Below, piece by piece: positions 24,787 to 33,783 of a DNA stretch of 64,000 nt. Origin of the DNA: Paludibacteraceae bacterium. GTDB lineage: Bacteria; Bacteroidota; Bacteroidia; Bacteroidales; Paludibacteraceae. The DNA is taken from positions 1 through 64,000 of the forward strand of contig JAFXPK010000001.1 of the NCBI GenBank assembly GCA_017527905.1. The letters are read 5' to 3'. The notes beneath the pieces were generated by a model. It was not told the origin of the DNA. It saw only the letters and a list, made by a program, of their open reading frames with translations, and ran no database searches. A program made the position numbers and the translations under genes. The stretch's first letter is position 1; every line of letters starts with the position of its first letter.

Positions 24787-26760
24787 ATGAATAGGTCTTA
24801 TATTGGGTTTATTGCGTTGATTTTTAGTGGTGTAACCAGTCTGTGTGCACAACAAGTTTTTGACAAAGGAATAGAAGTTAATGGGGCATCTTCTTTTAAT
24901 GGCAATGTTCATGTGAATGAAAATGGTGCTATGAAGATTAGCTTGTCTCCTTCGGAGGGGATGGGTAGAGTGAAATGTGGGGAATTGTACCTTCAAAAGA
25001 ATGGTGCGAGCGATACATATTATGACCCCTTTATCGCTTTCCAATATGATACGTACAACTCAAGATGGTACTTGGGGTCAAAAGTTTATGATAGGTCTCC
25101 AGGTTCAAGATCGAATGGTCCGTTGTACATGGATGTGAGTGTTTTGGATGTCGATGGACGGTTGAATGTTACGGACTCAGCTAAATTCAATGGTTTCGTG
25201 GGTATGGGTGCTTTGACGTTGCAGGGTGTAGACGGCAAAGATCTGAATGCTAAATTCGATACGAGTGCTTCTGCTTGGAGTTTGGAGGGACCTTCTAATT
25301 TGAATGTGAATACAAGAGTTTCGTTTAACGATGATGTTACATTTTCCAGACTTGCATGGTTCGAAAATTCTTTTGTTGTTCGATCTCCTAATGATAGAAG
25401 TATATTGTCAGTAATGGGAGAAAAAGGATTGCTTGTGGGTAATAGAATGTGTATTTACACAAATGGAAACCATGAAACGAGTGATTATCGTCGTTTAGAG
25501 CTTAGGGCATGGTATGATTCTACAGGTAAAGCCGATTGCTTCTCTATTTCTTCATATTTTAATGAAACTTATTCCTATCCGTTGAAGTTTGCAGCGGAGG
25601 ATTATAGTTTCCATGGCAAATCTTTGTCTGTGAAAAAATTGGGCAATGATTCGACAGTAGTTAATCTTTCCGGTGATGGTACCGTGAGTGCGGGCGCATT
25701 GAAGTTGCGCCAAGGTGGTGTGGACTCCGGCAAGAATCCAACGTTGGGGATTCAATACAGCGGGGATAAATCGGCATGGAATCTTGATGCGACGGGTAAT
25801 TCCGCAAGTGCTCCTGCCGTTTTGAACATGAATGTAAGCAAGATGGCTGTGACAGGTGCTTCCTCTTTCGCGAAATGTGCTGAATTTGAAGACTCTGTCA
25901 AAGCCCACAAGGATATCCTTCTCTACAAATCAGGAATATATGCTTATGATGCGGATGGATATCGCAGGTTTGTTTTGTCTCCCAATGGCTCTATGTCTGC
26001 GCTGAAGGAAATTGCGCTTTTTTCGGAGAATGGGCCGCATTCCTATTATCCGAGCTTAAGGATAACGGGTCAGGGTGACCTCTCGGCTGCCTCTTTTTCC
26101 ATCTCCACTAGACTTAGCATTCCGTCGGGTGTCCATTATTACCCTTTGAAATTAACCGCAGAGGATTTCAATTTCCATGGCAATTCGTTGACGCTAAAGA
26201 AACTGGAGTCTGATTCGACTATAATCAACCTTTCCGAGGATGGCACCGTGGGCGCAGGTGGCTTGAAGTTGCGCCAAGGTGGTGTGGACTCTGGCAAGAA
26301 CCCGACGTTGGAAATCCAATACAACGAGGACAAGTCCGCTTGGATTTTGGGTGCGACGGGTGATTCTGCAAGTGCCCCTGCCGTTTTGAACATGAAGGTG
26401 AGCGAGTTGAATGTGGATGGCCCTATCGTTTGCAAAGACCAGATGAAAGTGGCGGAGATTGAGGCCGAGAAGATGCGTGTCAATGATGTCACAGTGAATA
26501 TGGATCATGCCGCCGATTATGTCTTCGATGAAAATTACGACCTGAAATCCCTCGACGAGGTGGAGGCCTTCGTGAAGGAGAACAAACATCTTCCGGGTGT
26601 TCCTTCCGCCTCTAAGATGAAGGAGGAGGGTATGAGCCTTTCTGAGATGAGCAACCTGCTCCTCGAGAAGGTGGAGGAATTGACGCTCCATCTAATCCGT
26701 GTCGAGAAGGAGAATCGTGAACTGAAGGCGGAAATGGAGCGGATGAGAAACGAAAAATAA
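24787..26760 (+). CDS. Secreted fibre-like protein with C-terminal HLPGVPSA module (paralogue 2)
   Basis: A 657-aa protein with a signal peptide (start at 24787, MNRSYIGFIALIFSGVTSLCAQ; the longer open frame runs through the promoter and terminator). The middle contains an internal duplication: residues about 265-350 and 452-540 share KLRQGGVDSGKNPTL, DKSAW and SASAPAVLNM. The C-terminal module (ADYVFDENYDLKSLDEVEAF, KENKHLPGVPSA, LLLEKVEELTLHLI) is almost identical to paralogue 1 and ends in a coiled coil. A surface or periplasmic fibre is inferred; no enzymatic motif is visible. Confidence 0.85.
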   Translation: MNRSYIGFIALIFSGVTSLCAQQVFDKGIEVNGASSFNGNVHVNENGAMKISLSPSEGMGRVKCGELYLQKNGASDTYYDPFIAFQYDTYNSRWYLGSKVYDRSPGSRSNGPLYMDVSVLDVDGRLNVTDSAKFNGFVGMGALTLQGVDGKDLNAKFDTSASAWSLEGPSNLNVNTRVSFNDDVTFSRLAWFENSFVVRSPNDRSILSVMGEKGLLVGNRMCIYTNGNHETSDYRRLELRAWYDSTGKADCFSISSYFNETYSYPLKFAAEDYSFHGKSLSVKKLGNDSTVVNLSGDGTVSAGALKLRQGGVDSGKNPTLGIQYSGDKSAWNLDATGNSASAPAVLNMNVSKMAVTGASSFAKCAEFEDSVKAHKDILLYKSGIYAYDADGYRRFVLSPNGSMSALKEIALFSENGPHSYYPSLRITGQGDLSAASFSISTRLSIPSGVHYYPLKLTAEDFNFHGNSLTLKKLESDSTIINLSEDGTVGAGGLKLRQGGVDSGKNPTLEIQYNEDKSAWILGATGDSASAPAVLNMKVSELNVDGPIVCKDQMKVAEIEAEKMRVNDVTVNMDHAADYVFDENYDLKSLDEVEAFVKENKHLPGVPSASKMKEEGMSLSEMSNLLLEKVEELTLHLIRVEKENRELKAEMERMRNEK

Positions 26761-26790
26761 ATTCCTCCGTGGATGCATGTACACACTATA

Positions 26791-26817
26791 TGTAGAGACG
26801 CAAAATATTGCGTCTCC
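26791..26817. repeat. Palindromic repeat unit 1 (type A)
   Basis: Arms GAGACGCAA (26795-26803) and TTGCGTCTC (26808-26816) flank the loop AATA. Preceded by TGTA. Confidence 0.85.
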
Positions 26818-26862
26818 GCATCATCCAATGTTTTCAAATCCCTCAATGCGCCTGCACACCAT

Positions 26863-26892
26863 TGTACAGACGCAATGCATTGCGCTTCTACG
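26863..26892. repeat. Palindromic repeat unit 2 (type B)
   Basis: Centre ACGCAATGCATTGCG, preceded by ATTGTACAG. The right arm is slightly decayed (CGCTTCTACG rather than CGTCTCTACG). Confidence 0.85.
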
Positions 26893-26930
26893 TTTCCCAC
26901 AATTGTAAAATCCTTCACGGATGCATATAT

Positions 26931-26957
26931 GGAGACGCAAAATATTGCGTCTCTACG
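26931..26957. repeat. Palindromic repeat unit 3 (type A)
   Basis: Same arms and AATA loop as unit 1, ending CTCTACG. The left flank GGATGCAT is shared with unit 1. Confidence 0.85.
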
Positions 26958-27047
26958 TCGCACCCCAACCCCATTCCCTGTAATCACCAATATTTCACAA
27001 ATAGGTGCAGCAACGATATGCGACAACGCATCATGATGCTGGCCCAT

Positions 27048-27077
27048 TGTACAGACGCAATGCATTGCGTCTCCACG
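27048..27077. repeat. Palindromic repeat unit 4 (type B)
   Basis: Centre GACGCAATGCATTGCGTC, preceded by ATTGTACA as in unit 2 and ending TCCACG. Confidence 0.85.
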
Positions 27078-27094
27078 ACCCCGCCATCTGACCT

Positions 27095-27133
27095 CCAAAC
27101 AAAATAGGGGCGCCCCATGATAGGACGCCCCTA
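27095..27133 (-). terminator. Terminator of the beta-helix protein gene
   Basis: Stem TAGGGGCG (27105-27112) with CGCCCCTA (27126-27133); the minus strand then reads TTTTGTTTGG. It lies 24 bp after the stop at 27158. Confidence 0.75.
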
Positions 27134-27157
27134 AATATTTCTTGGGCTTAGGGATTA

Positions 27158-29737
27158 TTACCATGCCCCGCCAGTCCCGTTTTCTGTCTTGACTTCCAGC
27201 CTTTGGAGTTGGTTGATGTTGTAATGCTGTCCTGATTCGTAGAATCCGTATTCGTCGAAGTAGTTCAACTCCCCGTCAAATCTGTCGCCCACATAGAAGT
27301 TGTAGTTCCTTATGTCGGCGTTGTAGGCACAGACGGCTCCGTTTTTACTGTCACCTCCACCACCTCCTCCCCATCCGAATCCGGAGCCTTCAGCAGGATT
27401 GAATGGCATCTTTAACGCAGCGATGACGTTGCCGGAGTTGTTTGCCACAACGAAATATTGATTGGCATTTATTCTGAAACTTTTGTTGTAGATGTGACCT
27501 ACCGATGCGACAGGTATGGCCTCGTCGAACATTCCGTTTCCGCCGACAGCTAGGACGAACCCTCCCTTATGGGTGATTCCTGATCCTGAGTCCAAAGGCG
27601 AGTCTAGTTCATGTCTTTGTGCTACTACAAGTATTCCGCCTGAAATGACTAGGTCTCCGTTTGAGTCTATTCCGTCACCTTGCGCTCGTGCGTAGTGTAC
27701 ACCTCCGGTCAGATAAATGTGTGTGTCTTTGTCTGCTTGCGCCATTCCTGAGCCTGAGTTGCCTTTGGTGGCGTTCCAGGCGTCGTCCGATGCTATTACG
27801 TAGGTGCGGCTATCTCCTCCGACTGTGATGGAGATGCCGGAGAATGCCTCGTAGGAGGATGGTACCGTTATGTTTCCTCCGTCAATGATTAATTCCTTTT
27901 TCCCGAATAACGCTTGGTCGTATGGAGCGTCCACCTCGATGTTTCCGTTGTTGACGGTGAGAACGCTATCTGCGAGGATGCCTGTATCGTAAGCGTAGAT
28001 ATCGATGCAACCGCTATTGATGGTGAGGTTATGGCCCGCCTTGATTCCCTTTGGCGAACCATGCGCCTTGGTGCGTGTTCCTTCGATTGATTCAGTGTGC
28101 GAGTGCGTTTCATTCTTTTGACTACCTGCATTGATGATGAGTTTCAGGTTTTCGTCGTCTCCGTTCTTTTCTCCGATGATGACATCTCCGTCACACATGA
28201 TTCCCTTGCCCAATGTGGCGTTCAGGTTGGCCGATCCTCCAGTCATGGTGAAGTTCTTGCCCACTTTGATGATCTTTGATGTGGCGTAGCTGTATATAGT
28301 CTTTGCACTACTTCCGCCGAAGCTCCAGCCGCCACCGCCACCGCCGCCGGATTGGGTTTGTCCGGTGATGTAGTAGCCGCCTTCTATCTTGATGGTCAGG
28401 TCTCCCCCGGATATCTCCATGTCTCCGTCCGCCTTGATACCCTTGCAGAGGTATGCGTCCGAACCGATGTTGATCTCCACTTTTCCGTCGGTCAAGGTGA
28501 ACTTGCCGTCGCACTTAACGCCCGTGCAGGATACCGTGTCCTTGTTGGCTTTCTCGTCGTATTGTTTGCCAGTTAAATTGATGGAGGTCTCTCCGCCATT
28601 GATGATCACGTTGGCGTCCGCGTTGAATCCCTTGGCCGCAATGCCGGCTCCCGTGACTTTCACTTTACCTTCTTGGTTGATTTCGATGTCTCCATCACAA
28701 GCGATGGCCGCATTGTAGCCGTAGTCGTTGTTGGTGCCTGCGAATGGTTCCTTCCCGTTGAGTGAAGCGACCAATTCACCACCTGAGACGGTCACTTTCC
28801 CCTTGGCTTTGACTGCCTTGGAGCCCTTGCCGGTAACTTCGGCGCTGACCTTTCCTCCAACAATCTCTATGACGCTGTCGCATTTCAGTCCTTTGGTATC
28901 GTCCGATGCGACGTCAAGTTCTATTGTTCCGTTCTCGATGCGGATGAGTTCGCTGCAGTCCACACCGTCGCTGGCCGTTCCCGAGATGGACAATGTGCCT
29001 CCGTACATCTCCAGTCCGTCCGCATTGATACCGTCGCCCTTCGCTCCGTTGATGCTTACCTCGCCGCTGTATATCTCCACGCGTTTGGCGGAGTTGATGG
29101 CGTGTTGTTTCTCTCCTTTGATGGTGAGCGATCCGTTCTCCAAATCGTTGAATTTCAGCTTGGATTTTGAGTAGAGCGCCGATTTCACGTTGTTGCCTTC
29201 GCTGTCGGAGAGGGAGGATTTCCCTTTGAGGTAAATGGTAGCCGCGTACGACTCGTCGTCCAATCCCTTGTTCAGGATCATAGGAGCCGCGTCGCATTTG
29301 AGCGATAGATTGTCCAGTACCAGGGTGTAGCCTTTGTCGGGCGTGAAGTTGAACGACCCGTTCTCTGAGGATCCGGAAAGACAGTAGACGATGCCCTTCT
29401 TCCCTTCAGAGGAGATGATCGTCACGTCTGCGCCATCCGCATAGGCATCGATGTTGTCGTAGGGATTGTCGATGGTGACGGACCTTCCGTTGTAGGTGAC
29501 GAATACAGTGTCGCCGGTGCTTACGTCGAAAGTGACGCTGTCGACGTCGTTCAGCGTGTAATTCTTAGTCCCCTCTTGTGTCTCGACTTGGATTCCACCG
29601 TTTTGGAAACGGATGGTGTCAACTTGCGAGATGGCAAAGCTGCTTTCCCGTTCCTTCACGTGGAAGATGATTGAGCTTTCCGCCCAAATGAATAGGGACG
29701 TGAATGCCAATAATGTTAGAATGATGTGTTTTTTCAT
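27158..29737 (-). CDS. Secreted beta-helix carbohydrate-binding protein (Cthe_2159-like)
   Basis: An 859-aa secreted protein (signal MKKHIILTLLAFTSLFIWA). Most of it (about 90-830) consists of repeating rungs of the type GDGINADGLEMYGGTLSISG, SDGVDCSELIRIENGTIELD and KGIKADGDMEISGGDLTIKI. This is characteristic of the Cthe_2159 family of parallel beta-helix proteins, which bind polysaccharides and calcium. A Gly-rich insertion (GGGGGGGWSFGG, about 468-480) breaks the helix. No T9SS sorting domain or lipobox is seen, so its final location is open. It has its own promoter and terminator. Carbohydrate binding is inferred from the family only. Confidence 0.85.
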   Translation of the reverse strand: MKKHIILTLLAFTSLFIWAESSIIFHVKERESSFAISQVDTIRFQNGGIQVETQEGTKNYTLNDVDSVTFDVSTGDTVFVTYNGRSVTIDNPYDNIDAYADGADVTIISSEGKKGIVYCLSGSSENGSFNFTPDKGYTLVLDNLSLKCDAAPMILNKGLDDESYAATIYLKGKSSLSDSEGNNVKSALYSKSKLKFNDLENGSLTIKGEKQHAINSAKRVEIYSGEVSINGAKGDGINADGLEMYGGTLSISGTASDGVDCSELIRIENGTIELDVASDDTKGLKCDSVIEIVGGKVSAEVTGKGSKAVKAKGKVTVSGGELVASLNGKEPFAGTNNDYGYNAAIACDGDIEINQEGKVKVTGAGIAAKGFNADANVIINGGETSINLTGKQYDEKANKDTVSCTGVKCDGKFTLTDGKVEINIGSDAYLCKGIKADGDMEISGGDLTIKIEGGYYITGQTQSGGGGGGGWSFGGSSAKTIYSYATSKIIKVGKNFTMTGGSANLNATLGKGIMCDGDVIIGEKNGDDENLKLIINAGSQKNETHSHTESIEGTRTKAHGSPKGIKAGHNLTINSGCIDIYAYDTGILADSVLTVNNGNIEVDAPYDQALFGKKELIIDGGNITVPSSYEAFSGISITVGGDSRTYVIASDDAWNATKGNSGSGMAQADKDTHIYLTGGVHYARAQGDGIDSNGDLVISGGILVVAQRHELDSPLDSGSGITHKGGFVLAVGGNGMFDEAIPVASVGHIYNKSFRINANQYFVVANNSGNVIAALKMPFNPAEGSGFGWGGGGGGDSKNGAVCAYNADIRNYNFYVGDRFDGELNYFDEYGFYESGQHYNINQLQRLEVKTENGTGGAW

Positions 29738-29784
29738 GTTGTTATGATTCTGCTTTTAGTGCCACATAATCTTTCTCATAATCG

Positions 29785-29792
29785 CAAATGTA
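29785..29792 (-). promoter_or_regulatory. -7 box TACATTTG of the beta-helix gene
   Basis: Full TAnnTTTG match on the minus strand, 48 nt before the start at 29737. No good -33 box was found. Confidence 0.45.
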
Positions 29793-29895
29793 TAACTATA
29801 ATTCGAAGGAGGAAAATATATTTAAGTGAAACGGCCTTAAATTTCAGTCAGTGATGGAGAAAGAGGGTTGTCGATTTGGACATTTGGAAGAGGTG

Positions 29896-31824
29896 TCAAA
29901 AGTCCCATCTTATGCTGAAGGAAAAGTTCCTGCCTGGCATTCCTCGGAAAGGTAGGTTCTGGTATTCTTTGTTGAGAAGGTTGTTGATTTGTGCGGTGGG
30001 GGTGAGGATGTGTTTCCTCTCTTTTTCGGATGGGATGACGATGTTGTACTCGGCGGCGAGGTCGAGCAGGAAGTATCCCTCCAGGATATCGAATATGTCG
30101 GACGAGGTTCGTTCTCCCGTGTAGTGCCCGCTCAGCGATATGTCCGCATGTTTGAAGCGGGTTGTCCAGGTGCCGGCGAACGTGTTCCGGGGCAAGAGGG
30201 GCATTTGATGCCCCATGAAGGGGTGCATGTCCGTGAACCCTTCGCGTATCTCTGTGAAACTATGGTTGAAGAGACATTTGACGGTGTGTGTGGTCCGGAC
30301 GATGGGGAACTCCTGCGATACGCCCCATTCGATGCCTCTCGCCAGCACTCTGTCCACGTTGATGGGTTTCCAGATGACTCCTCTAGGCATCCACATGATC
30401 CAATCGTCCACATCGTTTCGGTAGAGCGTCGCTTCTATGCTCATCTTGTATTGGCGGAACATGGCTTTCATTTCGCTCCTGAATTCCATGTTGAATGCGG
30501 TCTCCGCTTTGAGGTCCTTGTTGCCCATCTCTCCCCAATAACGGTCGTTCAGTGTTGGTGCCTTGGTGTTCCTTGCCAGATTGCCGCCTACTGTCCATTG
30601 CGCATGCTTCCCGATGACGGCGGGCGTTTCCGCTCCGAAAGAGAAGGAAAGCGGTATGGTCATGCCTGTCACGAAACCTTTTCTCAGGTTGCCTCGTAGG
30701 GTGAGCCGTTTGGCGGGTTTGACCTGCGTGAGGAGGAAGATGGAGCCTCTCCATTCCTCTGTGCCTTCCTTGTAGGCGTATACCTCGGGACGGATGTAGT
30801 GGATGTCTCCTCCTATTTCGAAGAGTGGGGGAGCGTGGAATCGGGTGCCGTAGATTTTGTGGCGGAGGTTGGAGAGGAGGGTGATGTCGTGTGTGGCGAT
30901 CAGGTCTTCTTTGTATTTCTCCCGGTCGTTGATCCATGCCGCTTTGTTGCGCAGGTGCCAATGCCCCTTGTCGAATTCGTGGTGCAGGATCACCTTCGCG
31001 CTTTGGTCGGATATCTCCTCGTATTTGGATGGATCATCATTGTTCTGCATCATGGGTTGTATGTCGCGGTTGTGTTTCGTGAACCATATGTCTCCTCCGA
31101 TCGTGTTCCACTGGTTGATGTGTGCGTCCGTCTCGTTGAGTATGCCGTAGTTGAGGTAACTGGAGTTCTTCTGCCTCATTTTTTCGCCTCTGAAGGTGAA
31201 GGGGAAGTCATTGTCGCATTGGTTGAGGAATAGGGCGGTCTTGTTCTTGACCTTCTTGTTTCCGACATATGATTTGACCCCGACGTTTTTCTTGCCGAAA
31301 GAGCCCATGCCCGTCTCTACGGTGAATCTTGCGGGGGTAGGCTTACTCGCTTCCGAACTGAGGGTGACGGCTCCTCCGATGGTTCCTCCTCCGAATATGG
31401 CGCTCTCACCTCCGGGGTAGACATCTATCTTGTCGAAGAAGAATACGGGTAGTATGCTGTAGTCCGTCTGCCCCATGGTGAGTGGACTGATGTTTATTTC
31501 GTTCCAGAGCACTTGCGTGTGGGAGGCGGATGTGCCCCGAAGGGAAAGCGTGGTCATCATCCCGTTCCCGTTTTGCCTTACGGGGTATGGTGTGTGTTGC
31601 GCGAGGAAATCCGCGATGGACTTGTGCCGTTGCATTTCGATGGAGGTGTCGGAAACGCTGAGTGGGGCGGCTCCCGAAAAGTCGGAGGAACTCGATTTCT
31701 TCTGCCCGATGACGTCGACGGGTTCCAACTCAGTCTCCTCGTTACTGACCTCTCTCGATTGTGCGTGGAGGATGGAGCATGAAACCAATAGCGTGAGCAG
31801 GAAGGTCAGAGTACGATTTTGCAT
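29896..31824 (-). CDS. TonB-dependent outer-membrane receptor (BtuB/CirA-like)
   Basis: A 642-aa protein with a signal peptide (cleavage near ILHAQ), a plug domain (about 35-160, including LSLRGTSASHTQVLWNEINI and GGESAIFGGGTIGGAVTL) and a long beta-barrel ending in FSIRWDF with a terminal Phe. It is much shorter than SusC proteins and lacks the CarboxypepD_reg N-terminus, so it is a classic metal, haem or cobalamin-type importer rather than a glycan transporter. The ligand is unknown. It overlaps the upstream EEP gene by 19 bp and is the last gene of a four-gene row. Confidence 0.92.
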   Translation of the reverse strand: MQNRTLTFLLTLLVSCSILHAQSREVSNEETELEPVDVIGQKKSSSSDFSGAAPLSVSDTSIEMQRHKSIADFLAQHTPYPVRQNGNGMMTTLSLRGTSASHTQVLWNEINISPLTMGQTDYSILPVFFFDKIDVYPGGESAIFGGGTIGGAVTLSSEASKPTPARFTVETGMGSFGKKNVGVKSYVGNKKVKNKTALFLNQCDNDFPFTFRGEKMRQKNSSYLNYGILNETDAHINQWNTIGGDIWFTKHNRDIQPMMQNNDDPSKYEEISDQSAKVILHHEFDKGHWHLRNKAAWINDREKYKEDLIATHDITLLSNLRHKIYGTRFHAPPLFEIGGDIHYIRPEVYAYKEGTEEWRGSIFLLTQVKPAKRLTLRGNLRKGFVTGMTIPLSFSFGAETPAVIGKHAQWTVGGNLARNTKAPTLNDRYWGEMGNKDLKAETAFNMEFRSEMKAMFRQYKMSIEATLYRNDVDDWIMWMPRGVIWKPINVDRVLARGIEWGVSQEFPIVRTTHTVKCLFNHSFTEIREGFTDMHPFMGHQMPLLPRNTFAGTWTTRFKHADISLSGHYTGERTSSDIFDILEGYFLLDLAAEYNIVIPSEKERKHILTPTAQINNLLNKEYQNLPFRGMPGRNFSFSIRWDF

Positions 31825-32927
31825 GAGATAGGGTAATGGTCGGAATTCCGCTCTTTGCCGATGCGGAACTGAAGGGCTTTCATTTCTTTGCTATGCATGA
31901 TGTGGTCGATACGGAAGTGGAACAACTTGCCGTTGTAGGTGTAGCCATAGCCCGATCCGCATTCCGCGAATGAGTCGACGAGCTCTTCCCCTAAGACCGT
32001 GTGGTAGGTGTAGGAGACAGGCACGTCGTTGAAGTCTCCGCAAAGAATGATAGGGTATTTCGTCTGCTTGACCAAGTTGTTCACCACTTCAGCCTGTCTC
32101 GCCCGGAGTTTGTAGGAGGAACTCATTTTTGTGGAGACGGAGTTCACCACGCTGTTTGCGTCATCCTTGGAGATCGCTTTGATCTTCCGTAGTGTCGCTT
32201 TCTCCTCTTCTGTCAGTTTGTTGCTCTCGAAGTGGCAGTCGAATACCCTGATGGTGTCTCCCTTGAATACGATGTCCGCATATATCGCACTGTTATGCTC
32301 CGATTCGTAGTCGATGATACCTTTCTTTACGATGGGGTGTTTGGAGAGGATGGCGACGCCTATTTTTGCGTTCCATGTGAGTTGGTTCTCATAGACGGCG
32401 CAATAAGGGTATTGTGTGAGAAGCGTATCAGTTATGTCTTTTTGGGAGAGGTAGCCTTTGCGGGTGCTATGCCCGAATTCTTGCACGCATACGATGTCGG
32501 AGCCGCAGTTCAGAATGTGCTCCAACGTTTTGTTTTTCTCTTTAGGGGCGAAGAATTGGAACATCTGGACGTTGTAGCTGGTGACGGAGAGCGTGTCTCC
32601 CGTCGCTTTGTGATCGTGCCCGATGGAAAACGTCCTGCGTGTCTCGCTGTAGCATATTACGAAGGCGATGAGCGGGATGAGGAAGTAGATTTTCTTCCTC
32701 GCTATCCAGAAGAGCAGGAAGGCCGTGTTGGCCAAAAGCACGTACGGAAAGGCCAACCCCAGATAGGAGGGGAGTATGTGATTGGAGGGGTCCACGTAAC
32801 AGGCTGCCTTGCCGAGCAGCATGCACAAGACCACAACCCCGTTGAGTAGGATTGCGGAGGAGTAGAAGGTGAACCGGATGACCCCCAGCCCTTTACCTTT
32901 TCTTTCCGAAGAGTTTTCCTTTTTCAT
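31806..32927 (-). CDS. Membrane-anchored endonuclease/exonuclease/phosphatase (EEP) family hydrolase
   Basis: Three hydrophobic segments occupy about residues 15-105. The EEP domain follows: SYNVQMF, CVQEFG with the metal-binding Glu, ILCGDFNDVP, FRIDHIM and the terminal SDHYPI with catalytic Asp-His. The family cleaves phosphodiesters in DNA, phosphoinositides or other lipids; the substrate cannot be read from sequence. The membrane anchor suggests activity on the periplasmic side. It overlaps both neighbours (35 bp with the rhomboid gene, 19 bp with the TonB receptor gene), which points to translational coupling. Confidence 0.9.
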   Translation of the reverse strand: MKKENSSERKGKGLGVIRFTFYSSAILLNGVVVLCMLLGKAACYVDPSNHILPSYLGLAFPYVLLANTAFLLFWIARKKIYFLIPLIAFVICYSETRRTFSIGHDHKATGDTLSVTSYNVQMFQFFAPKEKNKTLEHILNCGSDIVCVQEFGHSTRKGYLSQKDITDTLLTQYPYCAVYENQLTWNAKIGVAILSKHPIVKKGIIDYESEHNSAIYADIVFKGDTIRVFDCHFESNKLTEEEKATLRKIKAISKDDANSVVNSVSTKMSSSYKLRARQAEVVNNLVKQTKYPIILCGDFNDVPVSYTYHTVLGEELVDSFAECGSGYGYTYNGKLFHFRIDHIMHSKEMKALQFRIGKERNSDHYPISCKIVL

Positions 32928-33774
32928 CGTCGCTTAGAGATTCGTATCCGCTGCTTTTTATCTTGTCGAGTATTCTGTCAATTTCCTCGTTTTCCTGTTT
33001 CTTCCTATAGTTGTATTCTTGGTCGTTCTCCTTGGTGTAGGTGACCTTCATATTAGGTCTTCCTCCTATCCCTTTGGTCAGGTTCACGACGCGGTGGATG
33101 ATCTTGTTGATCCACTCAGTGATGTTGTCCCCTTTTTTATATCGGATGGCGAATATGTACCCGGCGATGGCTCCTCCGATGTGGGACAATTCTCCTCCTG
33201 CGTTTTCCGCCTTGATTTGTATGATGCTGACGGCCACGCTGACGAGTGCGATCCATTTGATTTTAACATCTCCGAACATGAATAGGCGGACGGTCTGGTT
33301 CGGCGCGAGGGCGGCGATCGCTATCGTGATTGCCATGACAGCTGCGGACGCTCCTAAAAGTTGGGAGAATAAGACTTGGTTCTCGAAACGGGGGAAAAGG
33401 TTGTAGGCGATGATATAGGTCGCCCCTCCGGCGAGTCCTCCTAGGATGTAAACGCCCACTAGGTCATGTTGTGAGCAGTATTGCAGGAATAGTCTGCCGA
33501 ACCAATAGAGCATCAACACGTTAAATAGGATATGGACAAAGTCCTCGTGCAGGAACATATAGGTGATGATGGTCCATGGCCTGTGCAGCAGTGTGCCGAC
33601 GTGCGCTGGAAGCATGAGGTAATCCATCCAACTCGAGTCGATGTTGAACAGACTGAGAATCGCTATGGCAAGATTGACCGCCAGGAATATGCCCAAGTTG
33701 ATGTAGATGAGCTTCGTCAGCGTCGTTCCGTTTTTGAACGATTCCTCGATCGTGTTTTTGATGTCTCTGTTCAT
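32893..33774 (-). CDS. Rhomboid family intramembrane serine protease (first of two)
   Basis: A 293-aa protein with six predicted membrane segments. The catalytic dyad is visible: Ser143 in LLGASAAVMA and His198 in ELSHIGGAIAG; HEDFVHILFNVLMLYWFG matches the conserved L1/TM2 region. A charged cytoplasmic tail of about 80 residues follows. Rhomboids cut transmembrane helices within the bilayer; the substrate is unknown. It lies 9 bp after the other rhomboid gene and overlaps the EEP gene. Confidence 0.93.
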   Translation of the reverse strand: MNRDIKNTIEESFKNGTTLTKLIYINLGIFLAVNLAIAILSLFNIDSSWMDYLMLPAHVGTLLHRPWTIITYMFLHEDFVHILFNVLMLYWFGRLFLQYCSQHDLVGVYILGGLAGGATYIIAYNLFPRFENQVLFSQLLGASAAVMAITIAIAALAPNQTVRLFMFGDVKIKWIALVSVAVSIIQIKAENAGGELSHIGGAIAGYIFAIRYKKGDNITEWINKIIHRVVNLTKGIGGRPNMKVTYTKENDQEYNYRKKQENEEIDRILDKIKSSGYESLSDDEKGKLFGKKR

Positions 33775-33783
33775 GGTGAATTG

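Larger units (their letters stand above)
26761..27104. other. Gene-free repeat region between two convergent genes
   Basis: This stretch holds four palindromic repeat units and their duplicated flanks (GGATGCAT and ATTGTACAGACGC each occur twice). Short open frames across it follow the repeat, show no signal or domain, and are not called. Confidence 0.7.

Noticed and set aside
26791..27077. Possible CRISPR array
   Set aside because: Only four units of two types, palindromic, with irregular spacing and no constant spacers or cas genes nearby.
26773..27107. Overlapping short frames in the repeat region
   Set aside because: They follow the palindromic repeats in several frames and have no signal peptide or domain.
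30383..30961. Pro/Arg-rich minus-strand frame within the TonB receptor
   Set aside because: Out-of-frame reading of the receptor gene; composition is not protein-like.
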